In this document: piece after piece, positions 1 through 6,398 of the stretch
Numbering within the stretch: position 1 is the first letter of the stretch
Layout: each line of letters opens with the position of its first letter
Translations under genes and position numbers: made by a program
NCBI GenBank assembly: GCA_012798365.1
Contig: JAAZNH010000186.1
Span: 1-9,386, forward strand
DNA: 9,386 nucleotides
Reading direction: 5' to 3'
Source: Methanomicrobiales archaeon
GTDB taxonomy: Archaea; Halobacteriota; Methanomicrobia; Methanomicrobiales; Methanospirillaceae
The notes under the pieces: generated by a model
Told to the model about the DNA's origin: nothing
Seen by the model: the letters and a program-made list of their open reading frames with translations, nothing else
The model's database searches: none

Positions 1-26
1 AATACCATCGGGAGTCTGAAGATACT

Positions 27-794
27 ATGAAACTGGTTATTTGTGGAAAAGGCGGATGCGGGAAGAGTACCATCGTAGCATTGCTTGCGCAGCAGTATGC
101 CCGGGCAGGAAAACGGGTGCTGGTTGTTGATACGGACGAATCAAATGCCGGCCTTCACCGGCTCCTGGGGACGGAATCACCCCATGATCTCATGGACTAT
201 TTCGGGGGAAAGAAAACCATGATGGAGGCATTCAGGGAGTCCCGGGAGAACAACACCCCCTCACCGGTTGAATGCGCAAAAACCATTGAAAATATTCCGG
301 GCATCTACCTTGCAAGAAAGGATGCCATCCATCTTGTTGCAATCGGCAAGATCCACCAGGCCGGCGAAGGATGTGCCTGCCCGATGGGGGTTCTTGCAAA
401 ACAGTTCCTTGCCGGTCTTGAACTGGGAACCAACGATCTGGTCCTCATTGATACCGAAGCCGGGATAGAACATTTCGGACGGGGAATCGACAAGGTGTGC
501 GACGCGATCCTCATGGTCATTGACCCCTCCTACGAATCCCTCACCCTTGCAAAGATGGTCTCAGGCATGGCAGAAAAGATCGGCGTTCCGCTTTACTATA
601 TCCTGAACAAAACAGATTCCCTCACCGGACCGACCCTCCGCAACGCAATTCAGGACAAAAACCGGATCATCGGCGAATTCCCGCAGGATGCCGGCATTCT
701 TGCAGCCGGGCTCGATGGCCGGGAAATGCCTGCTGACCATCCGGTTGTCACAACCGTCATCCAGAGGATTGGAACGAAAAAAGCCACATCCTGA
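27..794 (+). CDS. cooC: CooC-like nickel-insertion P-loop ATPase
   Basis: A 255-residue MinD/NifH-type ATPase that probably supports nickel loading of CO dehydrogenase in the cytoplasm. It opens with a deviant Walker A loop, GKGGCGKST, at residues 7-15, in which the signature lysine K8 is present. A DTD motif follows at 35-37. A Cys-Ala-Cys pair (C116, C118) matches the CxC metal-binding site of CooC proteins, which binds metal between the two subunits of a dimer. DTEAGIEHFGRG at 142-153 is the CooC form of switch II, and NKTD at 194-197 is the nucleotide-specificity motif. Length fits the family (about 250-260). A GGAG lies 12 bases before the ATG, which is a loose ribosome site. Only 26 bases precede the gene, so any CODH genes upstream are out of view. 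An alternative is a general MinD-like maturation ATPase for another metalloenzyme, but the CxC plus EAGxEH pair favours CooC. Confidence 0.85.
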   Translation: MKLVICGKGGCGKSTIVALLAQQYARAGKRVLVVDTDESNAGLHRLLGTESPHDLMDYFGGKKTMMEAFRESRENNTPSPVECAKTIENIPGIYLARKDAIHLVAIGKIHQAGEGCACPMGVLAKQFLAGLELGTNDLVLIDTEAGIEHFGRGIDKVCDAILMVIDPSYESLTLAKMVSGMAEKIGVPLYYILNKTDSLTGPTLRNAIQDKNRIIGEFPQDAGILAAGLDGREMPADHPVVTTVIQRIGTKKATS

Positions 795-814
795 AAGACC
801 TGAACCAAAAAAAC

Positions 815-833
815 TCACCTTTTTTCTTGGTGA
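815..833 (+). terminator. Possible weak terminator after the CooC-like gene
   Basis: The arms TCACC (815-819) and GGTGA (829-833) flank a T-rich loop starting with six T (820-825), about 20 bases after the stop codon. The stem is only five pairs and the T-run lies in the loop. In archaea a T-run alone can terminate, so this is plausible but weak. Confidence 0.3.
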
Positions 834-876
834 ACGGGGTTTTCCCAGGATGACCCCTGCGTTCGGAGAGCAGACA

Positions 877-884
877 TTTAAAAA
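877..884 (+). promoter_or_regulatory. Possible TATA box for the ABC exporter pair
   Basis: TTTAAAAA sits about 22 bases before the ATG at 903, within a 108-base gap between genes. The distance suits an archaeal TATA box giving a leaderless or nearly leaderless transcript. A poor AGGAAA (889-894) is the only ribosome-site candidate. The gap suggests the exporter has its own promoter. Confidence 0.35.
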
Positions 885-902
885 AAACAGGAAACGGGCA
901 CA

Positions 903-1940
903 ATGACAGACAGGCCGGGCGAGCCGAAAACAGGTTCCGACAAACCAGCAGATGCAATCGTTCTAACGGACTTAAAAAAACAATTCGGCGACCTCGTCGC
1001 CGTTGATAAGGTATCCTTTTCAGTAAAATCCGGCGAATTATTCGGGCTTCTGGGACCCAACGGGGCTGGGAAAACCACGATCATCAACATGCTTACAACG
1101 CTTCTTATCCCGACATCGGGAGATGCGGTAATCGCGGGCTTTGATATCAGAAAGGATCCGGACAGCGTCCGGAACAACATCGGCATAATCTTCCAGGACC
1201 CGTCCCTTGATATCGGGTTGACCGGCAGGGAGAACCTCGAGTTCCATGCAATCATGTATAACATCGAGGCAGTGGAACGCAAAAAACGGATTGCAGAAGT
1301 CCTCTCTGTCGTCCAGCTGGCCGACAAAGCTGATACGCTGGTTGAATATTATTCCGGGGGCATGAAACGCCGGCTGGAAATTGCCCGGGGCCTTCTCCAT
1401 TATCCAAAAGTGTTATTTCTTGATGAGCCGACACTCGGTCTCGATGCCCAGACACGGCGGAGCATCTGGGACTATATCAGGAATCTCAACCGGGAATACC
1501 AGACAACAGTCATTCTCACTACCCACTATATGGAGGAGGCAAATTTCCTGTGTGACCGGATCGCGATCATCGATCACGGGAAGATTATTGCGTTGGATAC
1601 TCCCGCTGATCTCAAGGCGGGATACCAAGGAGATGTGATCACCCTTGTTACTGAAGGTCCCGTCGACCATCTCATTGCCAGGCTTGAAGAGGTTTCCTGG
1701 GTACAGGAGATCGTTTCCGGCAATGGCTCTCTCTCGTTCACCGTACCGTGCGGGGAGGAGAATCTCCCGGAAATCTTCCACCTTGTCCACACCCTGGGTG
1801 TGACGGTCCGGTCCGTGAGCCTGCGCAAACCCAGTCTTGAGGATGTATTTATTCACCTGACCGGATCGACAATACGGGAACAGGACGGCACCCGCCGTGC
1901 TGCAATGCGGGAGAAATTCCGCAGGAGGATGATGCGATGA
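903..1940 (+). CDS. ABC exporter ATP-binding protein, DrrA/NatA type
   Basis: A 345-residue ATPase that powers the membrane partner encoded next to it. All catalytic motifs are intact: Walker A GPNGAGKTT (51-59), Q-loop Gln98, signature YSGGM (150-154), Walker B VLFLDEP (170-176), D-loop GLD (179-181) and switch His208 in TTHYMEE. After the ATPase core comes a C-terminal domain ending in SLRKPSLEDVFIHLTG (about 308-323), which is typical of daunorubicin-resistance (DrrA)-like ATPases. About 17 polar residues precede the usual start of the domain, so the true start could lie slightly downstream, although 903 is the first ATG. The last bases carry the ribosome site of the permease and overlap it by four bases (ATGA). 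Such pairs export drugs, lipids or polysaccharides; the substrate cannot be read from the sequence. Confidence 0.93.
   Translation: MTDRPGEPKTGSDKPADAIVLTDLKKQFGDLVAVDKVSFSVKSGELFGLLGPNGAGKTTIINMLTTLLIPTSGDAVIAGFDIRKDPDSVRNNIGIIFQDPSLDIGLTGRENLEFHAIMYNIEAVERKKRIAEVLSVVQLADKADTLVEYYSGGMKRRLEIARGLLHYPKVLFLDEPTLGLDAQTRRSIWDYIRNLNREYQTTVILTTHYMEEANFLCDRIAIIDHGKIIALDTPADLKAGYQGDVITLVTEGPVDHLIARLEEVSWVQEIVSGNGSLSFTVPCGEENLPEIFHLVHTLGVTVRSVSLRKPSLEDVFIHLTGSTIREQDGTRRAAMREKFRRRMMR
1924..1928 (+). promoter_or_regulatory. Ribosome binding site of the ABC permease inside the ATPase gene
   Basis: A perfect GGAGG lies 8 bases before the ATG at 1937, within the last codons of the ATPase gene. With the ATGA stop/start overlap it indicates translational coupling of the two subunits. 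Confidence 0.85.
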
Positions 1941-2701
1941 TACGGGCAAATGTGGTCTATGTCCTCTGGATGCGCGAGATGATAAAATTCCTGCGGGCCA
2001 AATCCAGGATTGTGGGTGCAATCGCGATGCCCGTATTCATGCTGGTTTTTCTCGGGCTTGGTTTCCGCAGGGTCGAAGTTCCCGGCATTCCGATCGAAAT
2101 AACGTACATTCAGTACCTGGTCCCGGGAATCCTGGGCATGACAATTCTTTTCTCATCAGCCTACACGGGGATGGGTGTTATCATGGATCGCCAGTATGGT
2201 TTTTTAAAAGAAGTTATGGTAACCCCCGCAAGCCGCATCTCGATCGTCCTGGGCATGATTGCCGGGGGGGCAACGACATCGCTGTTCCAGGCAACGATGA
2301 TGATGTTGTTATCGGTATTCCTTGGATTCACCTTGCCGGGTTTGCCGGCAATCGCCGGTGCGATCATGGTAATGCTGCTGATATCCGTCATTTTCATTAA
2401 CATCGGGCTGACGTTGTCATCCGTGTTGAAAGACTTTCATGGATTCAACATGATCATCAACTTCATCGTCTTTCCGTTGTTTTTACTTTCGGGTGCACTT
2501 TTTCCGGTTGCGAACCTCCCGGTCGCGGTCCGCATTTTTTCCTTTATTGATCCACTGACATATGGTGTTGATGCACTCAGGGGAATGATGATTGGCCATT
2601 CAGAATTTCCCCTCGCACTTGACATCGGAATTCTCCTTGTTCTTGCTGCCATCACTGTTTTCATGAGCGGGTACTTTTTCCAGAAAGGTGAAGCGCTCTG
2701 A
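1937..2701 (+). CDS. ABC-2 type exporter permease, DrrB/NodJ-like
   Basis: A 254-residue integral membrane subunit, the partner of the preceding ATPase. Hydrophobic stretches suggest six membrane helices, at about 25-43, 60-82, 101-130, 137-161, 168-190 and 229-248. The segment from LLSGALFPVANLP (183-195) to DPLTYGVDALRG (204-215) is the classic ABC-2 signature region of DrrB, NodJ and Wzm-type permeases. Length matches the family (about 250-270). The gene starts at ATGA, overlapping the ATPase stop codon, behind a strong GGAGG. A stem-loop and T-tract end the unit at 2875-2917. The first residues, WMREMIKFLRAK, form the amphipathic N-terminal helix common in these permeases. The transported compound is unknown; multidrug or lipid export are the usual roles. 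Confidence 0.92.
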   Translation: MIRANVVYVLWMREMIKFLRAKSRIVGAIAMPVFMLVFLGLGFRRVEVPGIPIEITYIQYLVPGILGMTILFSSAYTGMGVIMDRQYGFLKEVMVTPASRISIVLGMIAGGATTSLFQATMMMLLSVFLGFTLPGLPAIAGAIMVMLLISVIFINIGLTLSSVLKDFHGFNMIINFIVFPLFLLSGALFPVANLPVAVRIFSFIDPLTYGVDALRGMMIGHSEFPLALDIGILLVLAAITVFMSGYFFQKGEAL

Positions 2702-2874
2702 TCCGGATACCATGCCACATCTCCGGACGGGCACAACACAACGCACGGTCCGGGGAACACCGCGGTTTTTATACAATACCCCGTTTTTCTTGATACCACA
2801 CCAGGGATCGGTTTCCGATTCACCCATGACGGTCCCGCATCACGCACTGGCCGGCTCAAGGGGCAGAGGGGATA

Positions 2875-2917
2875 CCCGGATAAACCGGGCGGAACAGTGA
2901 TTTTTTTTAGTTTTTTG
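2875..2917 (+). terminator. Hairpin plus T-tract terminator of the ABC exporter unit
   Basis: CCCGG (2875-2879) and CCGGG (2885-2889) form a perfect five-pair stem with loop ATAAA. Eight T (2901-2908) and, after AG, six T (2911-2916) follow. It lies between convergent genes, about 175 bases beyond the permease stop and 36 bases before the end of the minus-strand lipoprotein gene. The T-run serves only the plus strand. Confidence 0.7.
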
Positions 2918-2952
2918 TTGTTATGCCTGCCTTATCCCCTTGATCCTGGCGA

Positions 2953-3705
2953 TCACCAGTCATCGTCCGGATTACCCGGAGCCTCACCGGAGGAGGCACC
3001 GGATGGTGAGGCTGCAGTCCCGGTGGTCACGGACATGGTAACGTCAATGAAATCGCCGGTGAGGGTGATTACATAGGTCCCTTCGCGGTAAATCCGGATT
3101 GTTTTCTCCAGGTCGGAACTATACCCGTTGCCAAACCCGTCCCGCGCAATTGCAGCTCCTGATCCATCATGGTATACAGAAACCACCGCTTTTGAGTAGA
3201 CAAAAGAATTGACCCCGTCAGTGGCAGTATGATCCGGATCCGTCCACTGGGGGGTGAACGCGAGGCCGATGATGAGCGGGGCCTGCGTTACATTAATTTT
3301 CACCGCTGTGGAATTGGACCGGAGTTTAAACGACCGGGTGAACTGGGGGGTTTTTGGTACCCGAACAGGTTCTGTGGTGGACCAGTTCCCGTGATCACGA
3401 TAGGGAAGACGGTAAGGATCGGGGGTCACGTACGGATACGCGCTCACCACTTCAGCGGCCAGACCGGAGTCCGCGGTATGAGGATTGGTTCCTGCAGGAG
3501 AGAGTTGTGATGGTGACACGGGAGCCCCGGCAAAAGACGTTTTCGGATCAGATAAATCCCCGGTGCTGCTGTAAATTGCTGCAGGTTCATCCCCGTCCAG
3601 CATTTTCTGGGCAGATCGTACACATCCCGCTGATGCAAGGGAAAGGAGGAGGAGGAGAAGGACCAGGCCGGTTATGCCTTTCGTGATAGTCACACGTTTT
3701 TCCAT
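2953..3705 (-). CDS. Predicted secreted lipoprotein, function unknown
   Basis: I do not recognise this 250-residue protein. It begins with a lipoprotein-type signal: positive residues KR and K (3-9), a leucine-rich core (12-23) and a lipobox-like ASAGC with Cys28 as the probable lipid-anchored residue. A Pro/Ser/Thr-rich low-complexity stretch follows (about 38-120). Residues 121-228 alternate hydrophobic and polar residues and probably form one beta-sandwich domain. The end is Ser/Gly-rich and closes with acidic DDDW. This suggests a cell-surface protein held in the membrane outer face with a flexible spacer. It stands alone on the minus strand. No strong ribosome site precedes the ATG; a TTTTTTAGA on the minus strand (3733-3741) is a candidate TATA element for a near-leaderless transcript. 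Function and partners are open. Confidence 0.75.
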   Translation of the reverse strand: MEKRVTITKGITGLVLLLLLLSLASAGCVRSAQKMLDGDEPAAIYSSTGDLSDPKTSFAGAPVSPSQLSPAGTNPHTADSGLAAEVVSAYPYVTPDPYRLPYRDHGNWSTTEPVRVPKTPQFTRSFKLRSNSTAVKINVTQAPLIIGLAFTPQWTDPDHTATDGVNSFVYSKAVVSVYHDGSGAAIARDGFGNGYSSDLEKTIRIYREGTYVITLTGDFIDVTMSVTTGTAASPSGASSGEAPGNPDDDW

Positions 3706-3854
3706 TTTCGTAATATTTCATTTTCTGTTGTTTCTAAAAAAGGCTATCGAAATTCGACAGCAGGTTCGGATGATTATGGGCACGATAAAAAAACGTTGTT
3801 CAGCGCGGCTTGCCATACGATGACACCAAAGGAAAAAGAACGCAGGAACGTCCC

Positions 3855-3871
3855 CCGGATCACTCATCCGG
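3855..3871. repeat. Perfect six-pair hairpin, CCGGAT arms
   Basis: CCGGAT (3855-3860) and ATCCGG (3866-3871) are exact reverse complements around the loop CACTC. No T-run follows on either strand, so this is not an obvious terminator. Its role is unknown. Confidence 0.5.
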
Positions 3872-3988
3872 ACCCCCTTCCCGGTTCAAACACGACCTCC
3901 TGCACAGGAATATGAGGAGTTCTGCCACTGGTTTAGTGCTATTTACGACCGGGATTTTCCGGCGTGAAAATCAGAGGATTTGGGGGAC

Positions 3989-4019
3989 TTAGTGCCTCGT
4001 TTTCCCGATTTAGTGCCTC
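3989..4019. repeat. Ten-base direct repeat TTAGTGCCTC at 21-base spacing
   Basis: TTAGTGCCTC occurs at 3989-3998 and again at 4010-4019. The start-to-start distance of 21 bases is two turns of B-DNA, which puts both copies on the same helix face. A shorter TTAGTGC lies at 3933-3939. CGTTTT (3998-4003) and AAAACG (4021-4026) could also pair around the second copy. Confidence 0.6.
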
Positions 4020-4037
4020 AAAAACGGGGTATTACGG

Positions 4038-4058
4038 CCCGACCCCTCCCCCCACCCC
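4038..4058 (-). other. Strong G-quadruplex motif on the minus strand
   Basis: The plus strand has C-runs of 3 (4038-4040), 4 (4043-4046), 6 (4048-4053) and 4 (4055-4058), separated by 2, 1 and 1 bases. The minus strand therefore has four G-runs with loops of 1, 1 and 2 bases, which fits the standard G-quadruplex pattern with very short, stabilising loops. It lies in non-coding DNA. Confidence 0.6.
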
Positions 4059-4455
4059 GGGTTCACCGTCTATAGAACATCCCTCAAAGAGGTGCGGGGG
4101 CACCGGTGTCCATGACCCTGAAAGGAATCTGATGAGCGCCCGTCCGCATATCCTTTTCCGGAACAGGAATGATGTACGGAACCACGGCCATTTCCTTAAA
4201 CAGATCGCCCGGTCATCCGGTGAAGGAAAAAACACCAGCGAAACAAAACCACGACAATTGGCAATGTCCCAAACCAGAGCGGAGAGTGAGTGGAAAAACC
4301 TGAACAATCCTCCACTCGATCGGAGTGATCGAACCACGCGTCACGCGATCTGACCACCCGGGAACAGCCTTTTTGTTGTGCTCTCTCTTTTACTGCAGGA
4401 ATTATCCAGGGCCAAAAAATCAGAAATTCCGGAAATCATGATACACAAAAAACGT

Positions 4456-4497
4456 AAATGATAACATTTTTCCCCCACGAAATTTTACTAATGTAAA
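4456..4497 (+). promoter_or_regulatory. cbiM promoter region with two 5-4-5 dyads
   Basis: There are two perfect inverted repeats of the same layout: AAATG-ATAA-CATTT (4456-4469) and TTTAC-TAAT-GTAAA (4484-4497). Their centres are 28 bases apart. The second overlaps the best TATA candidate (about 4483-4490), which has a BRE-like CGAAA just upstream (4478-4482). Transcription would start around 4510-4515. A DNA-binding metal sensor covering the TATA box would be a simple way to shut off metal uptake; the regulator is not identified. Confidence 0.45.
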
Positions 4498-4513
4498 GGA
4501 TCGTAATACTCAC

Positions 4514-4518
4514 GGTGA
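4514..4518 (+). promoter_or_regulatory. Ribosome binding site that decides the cbiM start
   Basis: GGTGA fits the archaeal anti-Shine-Dalgarno sequence and lies 8 bases before the ATG at 4527. It contains the GTG (4515) that could otherwise be taken as the start codon. The site therefore favours the ATG. Confidence 0.7.
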
Positions 4519-4526
4519 AATACCTC

Positions 4527-5171
4527 ATGCACATACCCGACGCATTCATACCAATCTGGCAGGGCGCCATCTACTGGATCATCGCCCTGGTATTCATTGC
4601 ACTTGCCCTGAAGTGGGCCCGAAATGAAATGAACGAAGAGAAACTCCCGCTCGTTGCAGTGCTCGCGGCCGGCATCTTTGCCCTGCAGTCCTTCAACCTC
4701 CCCGTCTCGATGGGGACGAGCGGCCACCTTGTCGGGGGAGCACTTGCGGCAATTATTCTTGGTTCGCCCTTCGCAGCGATCTTCATCCTCACCCTTGTGC
4801 TGATCGTCCAGGCAGTCCTGTTTGGCGATGGCGGGATCACGACCCTTGGCACCAACATCATCAACATGGGTGTCATCGGCGGTTTTGTCGGGTTCTATAC
4901 CTTCAGAGGGCTCATGGGTGTATCAAAGAACATGCCCGTCTCCGTATTCTTTGCTGCATGGCTCGCGTGTCTCATCCCGGCCCTCTGCTGTGCGGTCGAA
5001 ATGTTCGTTGCCGGCACCTTCCCGCTCATGGAAGGCCTCGTAGCGATGGGGATTTACCATGCAATCATCGGCGTGATTGAAGGATTTGTCACGGTTGCAG
5101 CAGTGTACCTTATCGCCACGGCCCGCCCGGACCTTATCGATTCCGGTGTTGTCGCACCGGCAGGAGCGTGA
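4527..5171 (+). CDS. cbiM: Cobalt/nickel ECF importer substrate-binding membrane subunit CbiM
   Basis: A 214-residue multi-pass membrane protein that binds the metal ion in an energy-coupling-factor importer. Starting at ATG 4527 the protein begins MHIPDAF, the hallmark CbiM/NikM N-terminus. In this family the free amino group of Met1, the His2 backbone and side chain, and a later His chelate the metal. Here that His falls at position 67, in MGTSGHLVGG (62-71), the same number as in the characterised NikM. A frame-extending GTG at 4515 would add four residues and block this site, so I reject it. Hydrophobic helices fill most of the chain, and INMGVIGGFVGF (112-123) is also typical. The first gene of a four-gene operon, it ends five bases before the PDGLE subunit. 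Co or Ni cannot be told apart from the sequence; the CbiN-like partner favours Co. Confidence 0.95.
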   Translation: MHIPDAFIPIWQGAIYWIIALVFIALALKWARNEMNEEKLPLVAVLAAGIFALQSFNLPVSMGTSGHLVGGALAAIILGSPFAAIFILTLVLIVQAVLFGDGGITTLGTNIINMGVIGGFVGFYTFRGLMGVSKNMPVSVFFAAWLACLIPALCCAVEMFVAGTFPLMEGLVAMGIYHAIIGVIEGFVTVAAVYLIATARPDLIDSGVVAPAGA

Positions 5172-5176
5172 GCAGT

Positions 5177-5521
5177 ATGATGGACAACAAGACATTCATC
5201 ATCGCAGGTATCGTCATCGCACTGGCCATCGGAGGTATTGCCGTCTTCTTTGCATCCGGTGACCCGGACGGTCTCGAGAGCACCGCCCTTGTCGTGCAGG
5301 GCCAGAAGGAGCTCACCGGATCAACGCCGGAGGATGCCGAGCTTCATGAAGAGACCGACGGGCGCTTCTCCTATACCGCCCCGATGCCGGACTATGCACT
5401 TGGCGATGAGATGGGACCCACCGGGGGTATCATCGCGATCGTTGCCGGTACCTTCATCGCCTTCGTTGTCGTGATGGGCATTGCATACGGGCTGAAGAAA
5501 GCTGGAAAACCGGTAAAATAA
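5177..5521 (+). CDS. cbiN: PDGLE-domain CbiN-like subunit of the cobalt importer
   Basis: A 114-residue protein with two membrane helices (about 7-27 and 84-107) and an outside loop of roughly 55 residues. The loop begins with DPDGLEST (29-36), the defining PDGLE motif, and also holds PMPDYAL. This is the archaeal/actinobacterial counterpart of CbiN, a small auxiliary subunit that works with CbiM in metal loading. AGGAG (5162-5166) lies 10 bases before the ATG at 5177; an in-frame GTG at 5168 overlaps the cbiM stop codon but sits too close to that ribosome site. In some genomes CbiM and the PDGLE domain are fused; here they are separate genes five bases apart. The final residues KKAGKPVK are basic and likely cytoplasmic. 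Confidence 0.88.
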   Translation: MMDNKTFIIAGIVIALAIGGIAVFFASGDPDGLESTALVVQGQKELTGSTPEDAELHEETDGRFSYTAPMPDYALGDEMGPTGGIIAIVAGTFIAFVVVMGIAYGLKKAGKPVK

Positions 5522-5564
5522 AACCAGCATCTCTATACCTTTTTTCATCCTATAGCAGGTACTC

Positions 5565-6398
5565 ATGCACCTGATTGAAACCCGCGAGCTATGCTACTCC
5601 TATCCTAACAGGGTGACCGCCCTTGAGAAGATCAATTTCATCGCCCCCCGCAATGCACGGATAGCGGTGATCGGGTCCAATGGTGCCGGCAAGAGCACGC
5701 TTTTCAAGCACTTCAACGGGATCTTCCGGCCAACTTCAGGCCAGGTGCTGATACGCGGTGAGCCCATCACAAAACAGAATATCAAGGAGATCCGCAAGTT
5801 CGTGGGGATCGTGTTCCAGAACCCGGACGACCAGATCTTCTCACCAACAGTTGAACAGGATGTTGCCTTCGGCCCTACCAACCTCGGGCTCGATGCCGAG
5901 ACCATTCACCACCGGGTCCATGAGGCGCTCTCTGTCGTGGGAATCGAGCACCTTGCCCCCCGCGTCCCGCACCATTTGAGCGGCGGGGAAAAGAAACGGG
6001 TTGCAATCGCCGGGGTCATCGCGATGGAGCCGGAGGTGCTCGTCCTTGACGAACCAACCGCCGGGCTCGATCCCCGGGGCGTTGCCGATCTTGACAATTT
6101 CATCAATTCGCTCTCGAAAAAATACGGGATGACCGTGATCTTCTCCACCCACGATGTCGGCCTTGTTCCCGAGATTGCTGATTTCATTTATGTCATGGAC
6201 AAGGGACGGATCGTTGCGCAGGGGACCGTTGACGAGATCTTCCTCCAGCCGGACATGCTCAAATCCGCACGACTCGACATACCGGTCATCCCCCGCCTGC
6301 TCAGGTCGCTCAAAGAGAACGGTGTTGAGATCTCAATGGCATACACGTATTCCGGTGCAGAGGAATCCCTCCTGCGGGCATTCGGGAAGCGGCAATGA
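5565..6398 (+). CDS. cbiO: ECF importer ATP-binding protein CbiO
   Basis: A 277-residue ATPase that drives the cobalt/nickel importer from the cytoplasm. Motifs are complete: Walker A GSNGAGKST (37-45), Q-loop Gln85 in FQNPDDQIF (the ECF-type Q-loop), signature LSGGEKK (138-144), Walker B VLVLDEPT (158-165), D-loop AGLDP (166-170) and switch His196 in FSTHD. Length agrees with CbiO/EcfA proteins (about 270-280). Only one ATPase gene is present, so it should act as a homodimer. It starts 43 bases after the CbiN-like gene, behind an AGGT (5557-5560), and its last bases overlap cbiQ by ATGA. A T-run (5540-5545) in the gap, flanked by short CTATA/TATAG arms, might lower read-through, but the four genes still look like one operon. 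Confidence 0.95.
   Translation: MHLIETRELCYSYPNRVTALEKINFIAPRNARIAVIGSNGAGKSTLFKHFNGIFRPTSGQVLIRGEPITKQNIKEIRKFVGIVFQNPDDQIFSPTVEQDVAFGPTNLGLDAETIHHRVHEALSVVGIEHLAPRVPHHLSGGEKKRVAIAGVIAMEPEVLVLDEPTAGLDPRGVADLDNFINSLSKKYGMTVIFSTHDVGLVPEIADFIYVMDKGRIVAQGTVDEIFLQPDMLKSARLDIPVIPRLLRSLKENGVEISMAYTYSGAEESLLRAFGKRQ

Larger units (their letters stand above)
3706..4526. other. Long interval without a convincing gene
   Basis: About 820 bases separate the divergent lipoprotein gene and cbiM. The open frames here (plus 3810-3992, plus 3964-4353, minus 4032-4337) are rich in Ser, Arg, Thr and Pro, lack domains or ribosome sites, and two of them overlap antisense. Structure seen instead includes a small palindrome (3747-3757), a hairpin (3855-3871), repeated TTAGTGC words (3933, 3989, 4010), a C-run block (4038-4058), a hairpin with arms CACTC/GAGTG (4313-4327), a dyad with arms GATCG/CGATC (4327-4350), and the cbiM promoter region. 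It could hold a dispersed repeat or a non-coding RNA. Confidence 0.6.

Noticed and set aside
878..1327. A 149-codon minus-strand frame inside the ABC ATPase gene, and similar long antisense frames at 1413-2021 and 6188-6985
   Set aside because: They lie opposite genes with complete family motifs and result from the high GC content at third codon positions; no motif or start signal supports them.
2688..2900. A 70-codon open frame after the ABC permease
   Set aside because: It starts inside the permease end in another frame, is basic and Pro/Thr-rich without secondary structure, and runs into the terminator.
2941..2955. Hairpin TGATC-CTGGC-GATCA at the end of the lipoprotein gene
   Set aside because: It has only five pairs and no T-run on the minus strand after it, so it is not supported as a terminator.
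3747..3757. Small palindrome TCGAA-A-TTCGA upstream of the lipoprotein gene
   Set aside because: An 11-base symmetry in AT-rich DNA is easily expected by chance. Its distance from the start codon allows an operator, but nothing else supports one.
3881..3897. A tRNA T-arm-like word, CGGTTCAAAC
   Set aside because: The flanking bases do not form a T-stem, and no acceptor, D or anticodon arms could be found around it.
3810..3992. A 60-codon open frame on the plus strand
   Set aside because: It is short and very polar, includes the CCGGAT hairpin, and has no ribosome site or recognisable motif.
3964..4353. A 129-codon open frame on the plus strand
   Set aside because: Its composition is rich in Ser, Arg, Thr and Pro, with no domain, no ribosome site and no codon bias like that of the neighbours. 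It spans direct repeats and the C-run block and overlaps an antisense frame (4032-4337). It is more likely non-coding.
4515..4526. GTG start for cbiM giving four extra residues
   Set aside because: The GTG is part of the GGTGA ribosome site, and the extension would remove the free Met1-His2 metal ligands.
5168..5176. GTG start for the PDGLE subunit overlapping the cbiM stop
   Set aside because: It lies one base from AGGAG, too close for initiation. ATG 5177 has normal spacing.
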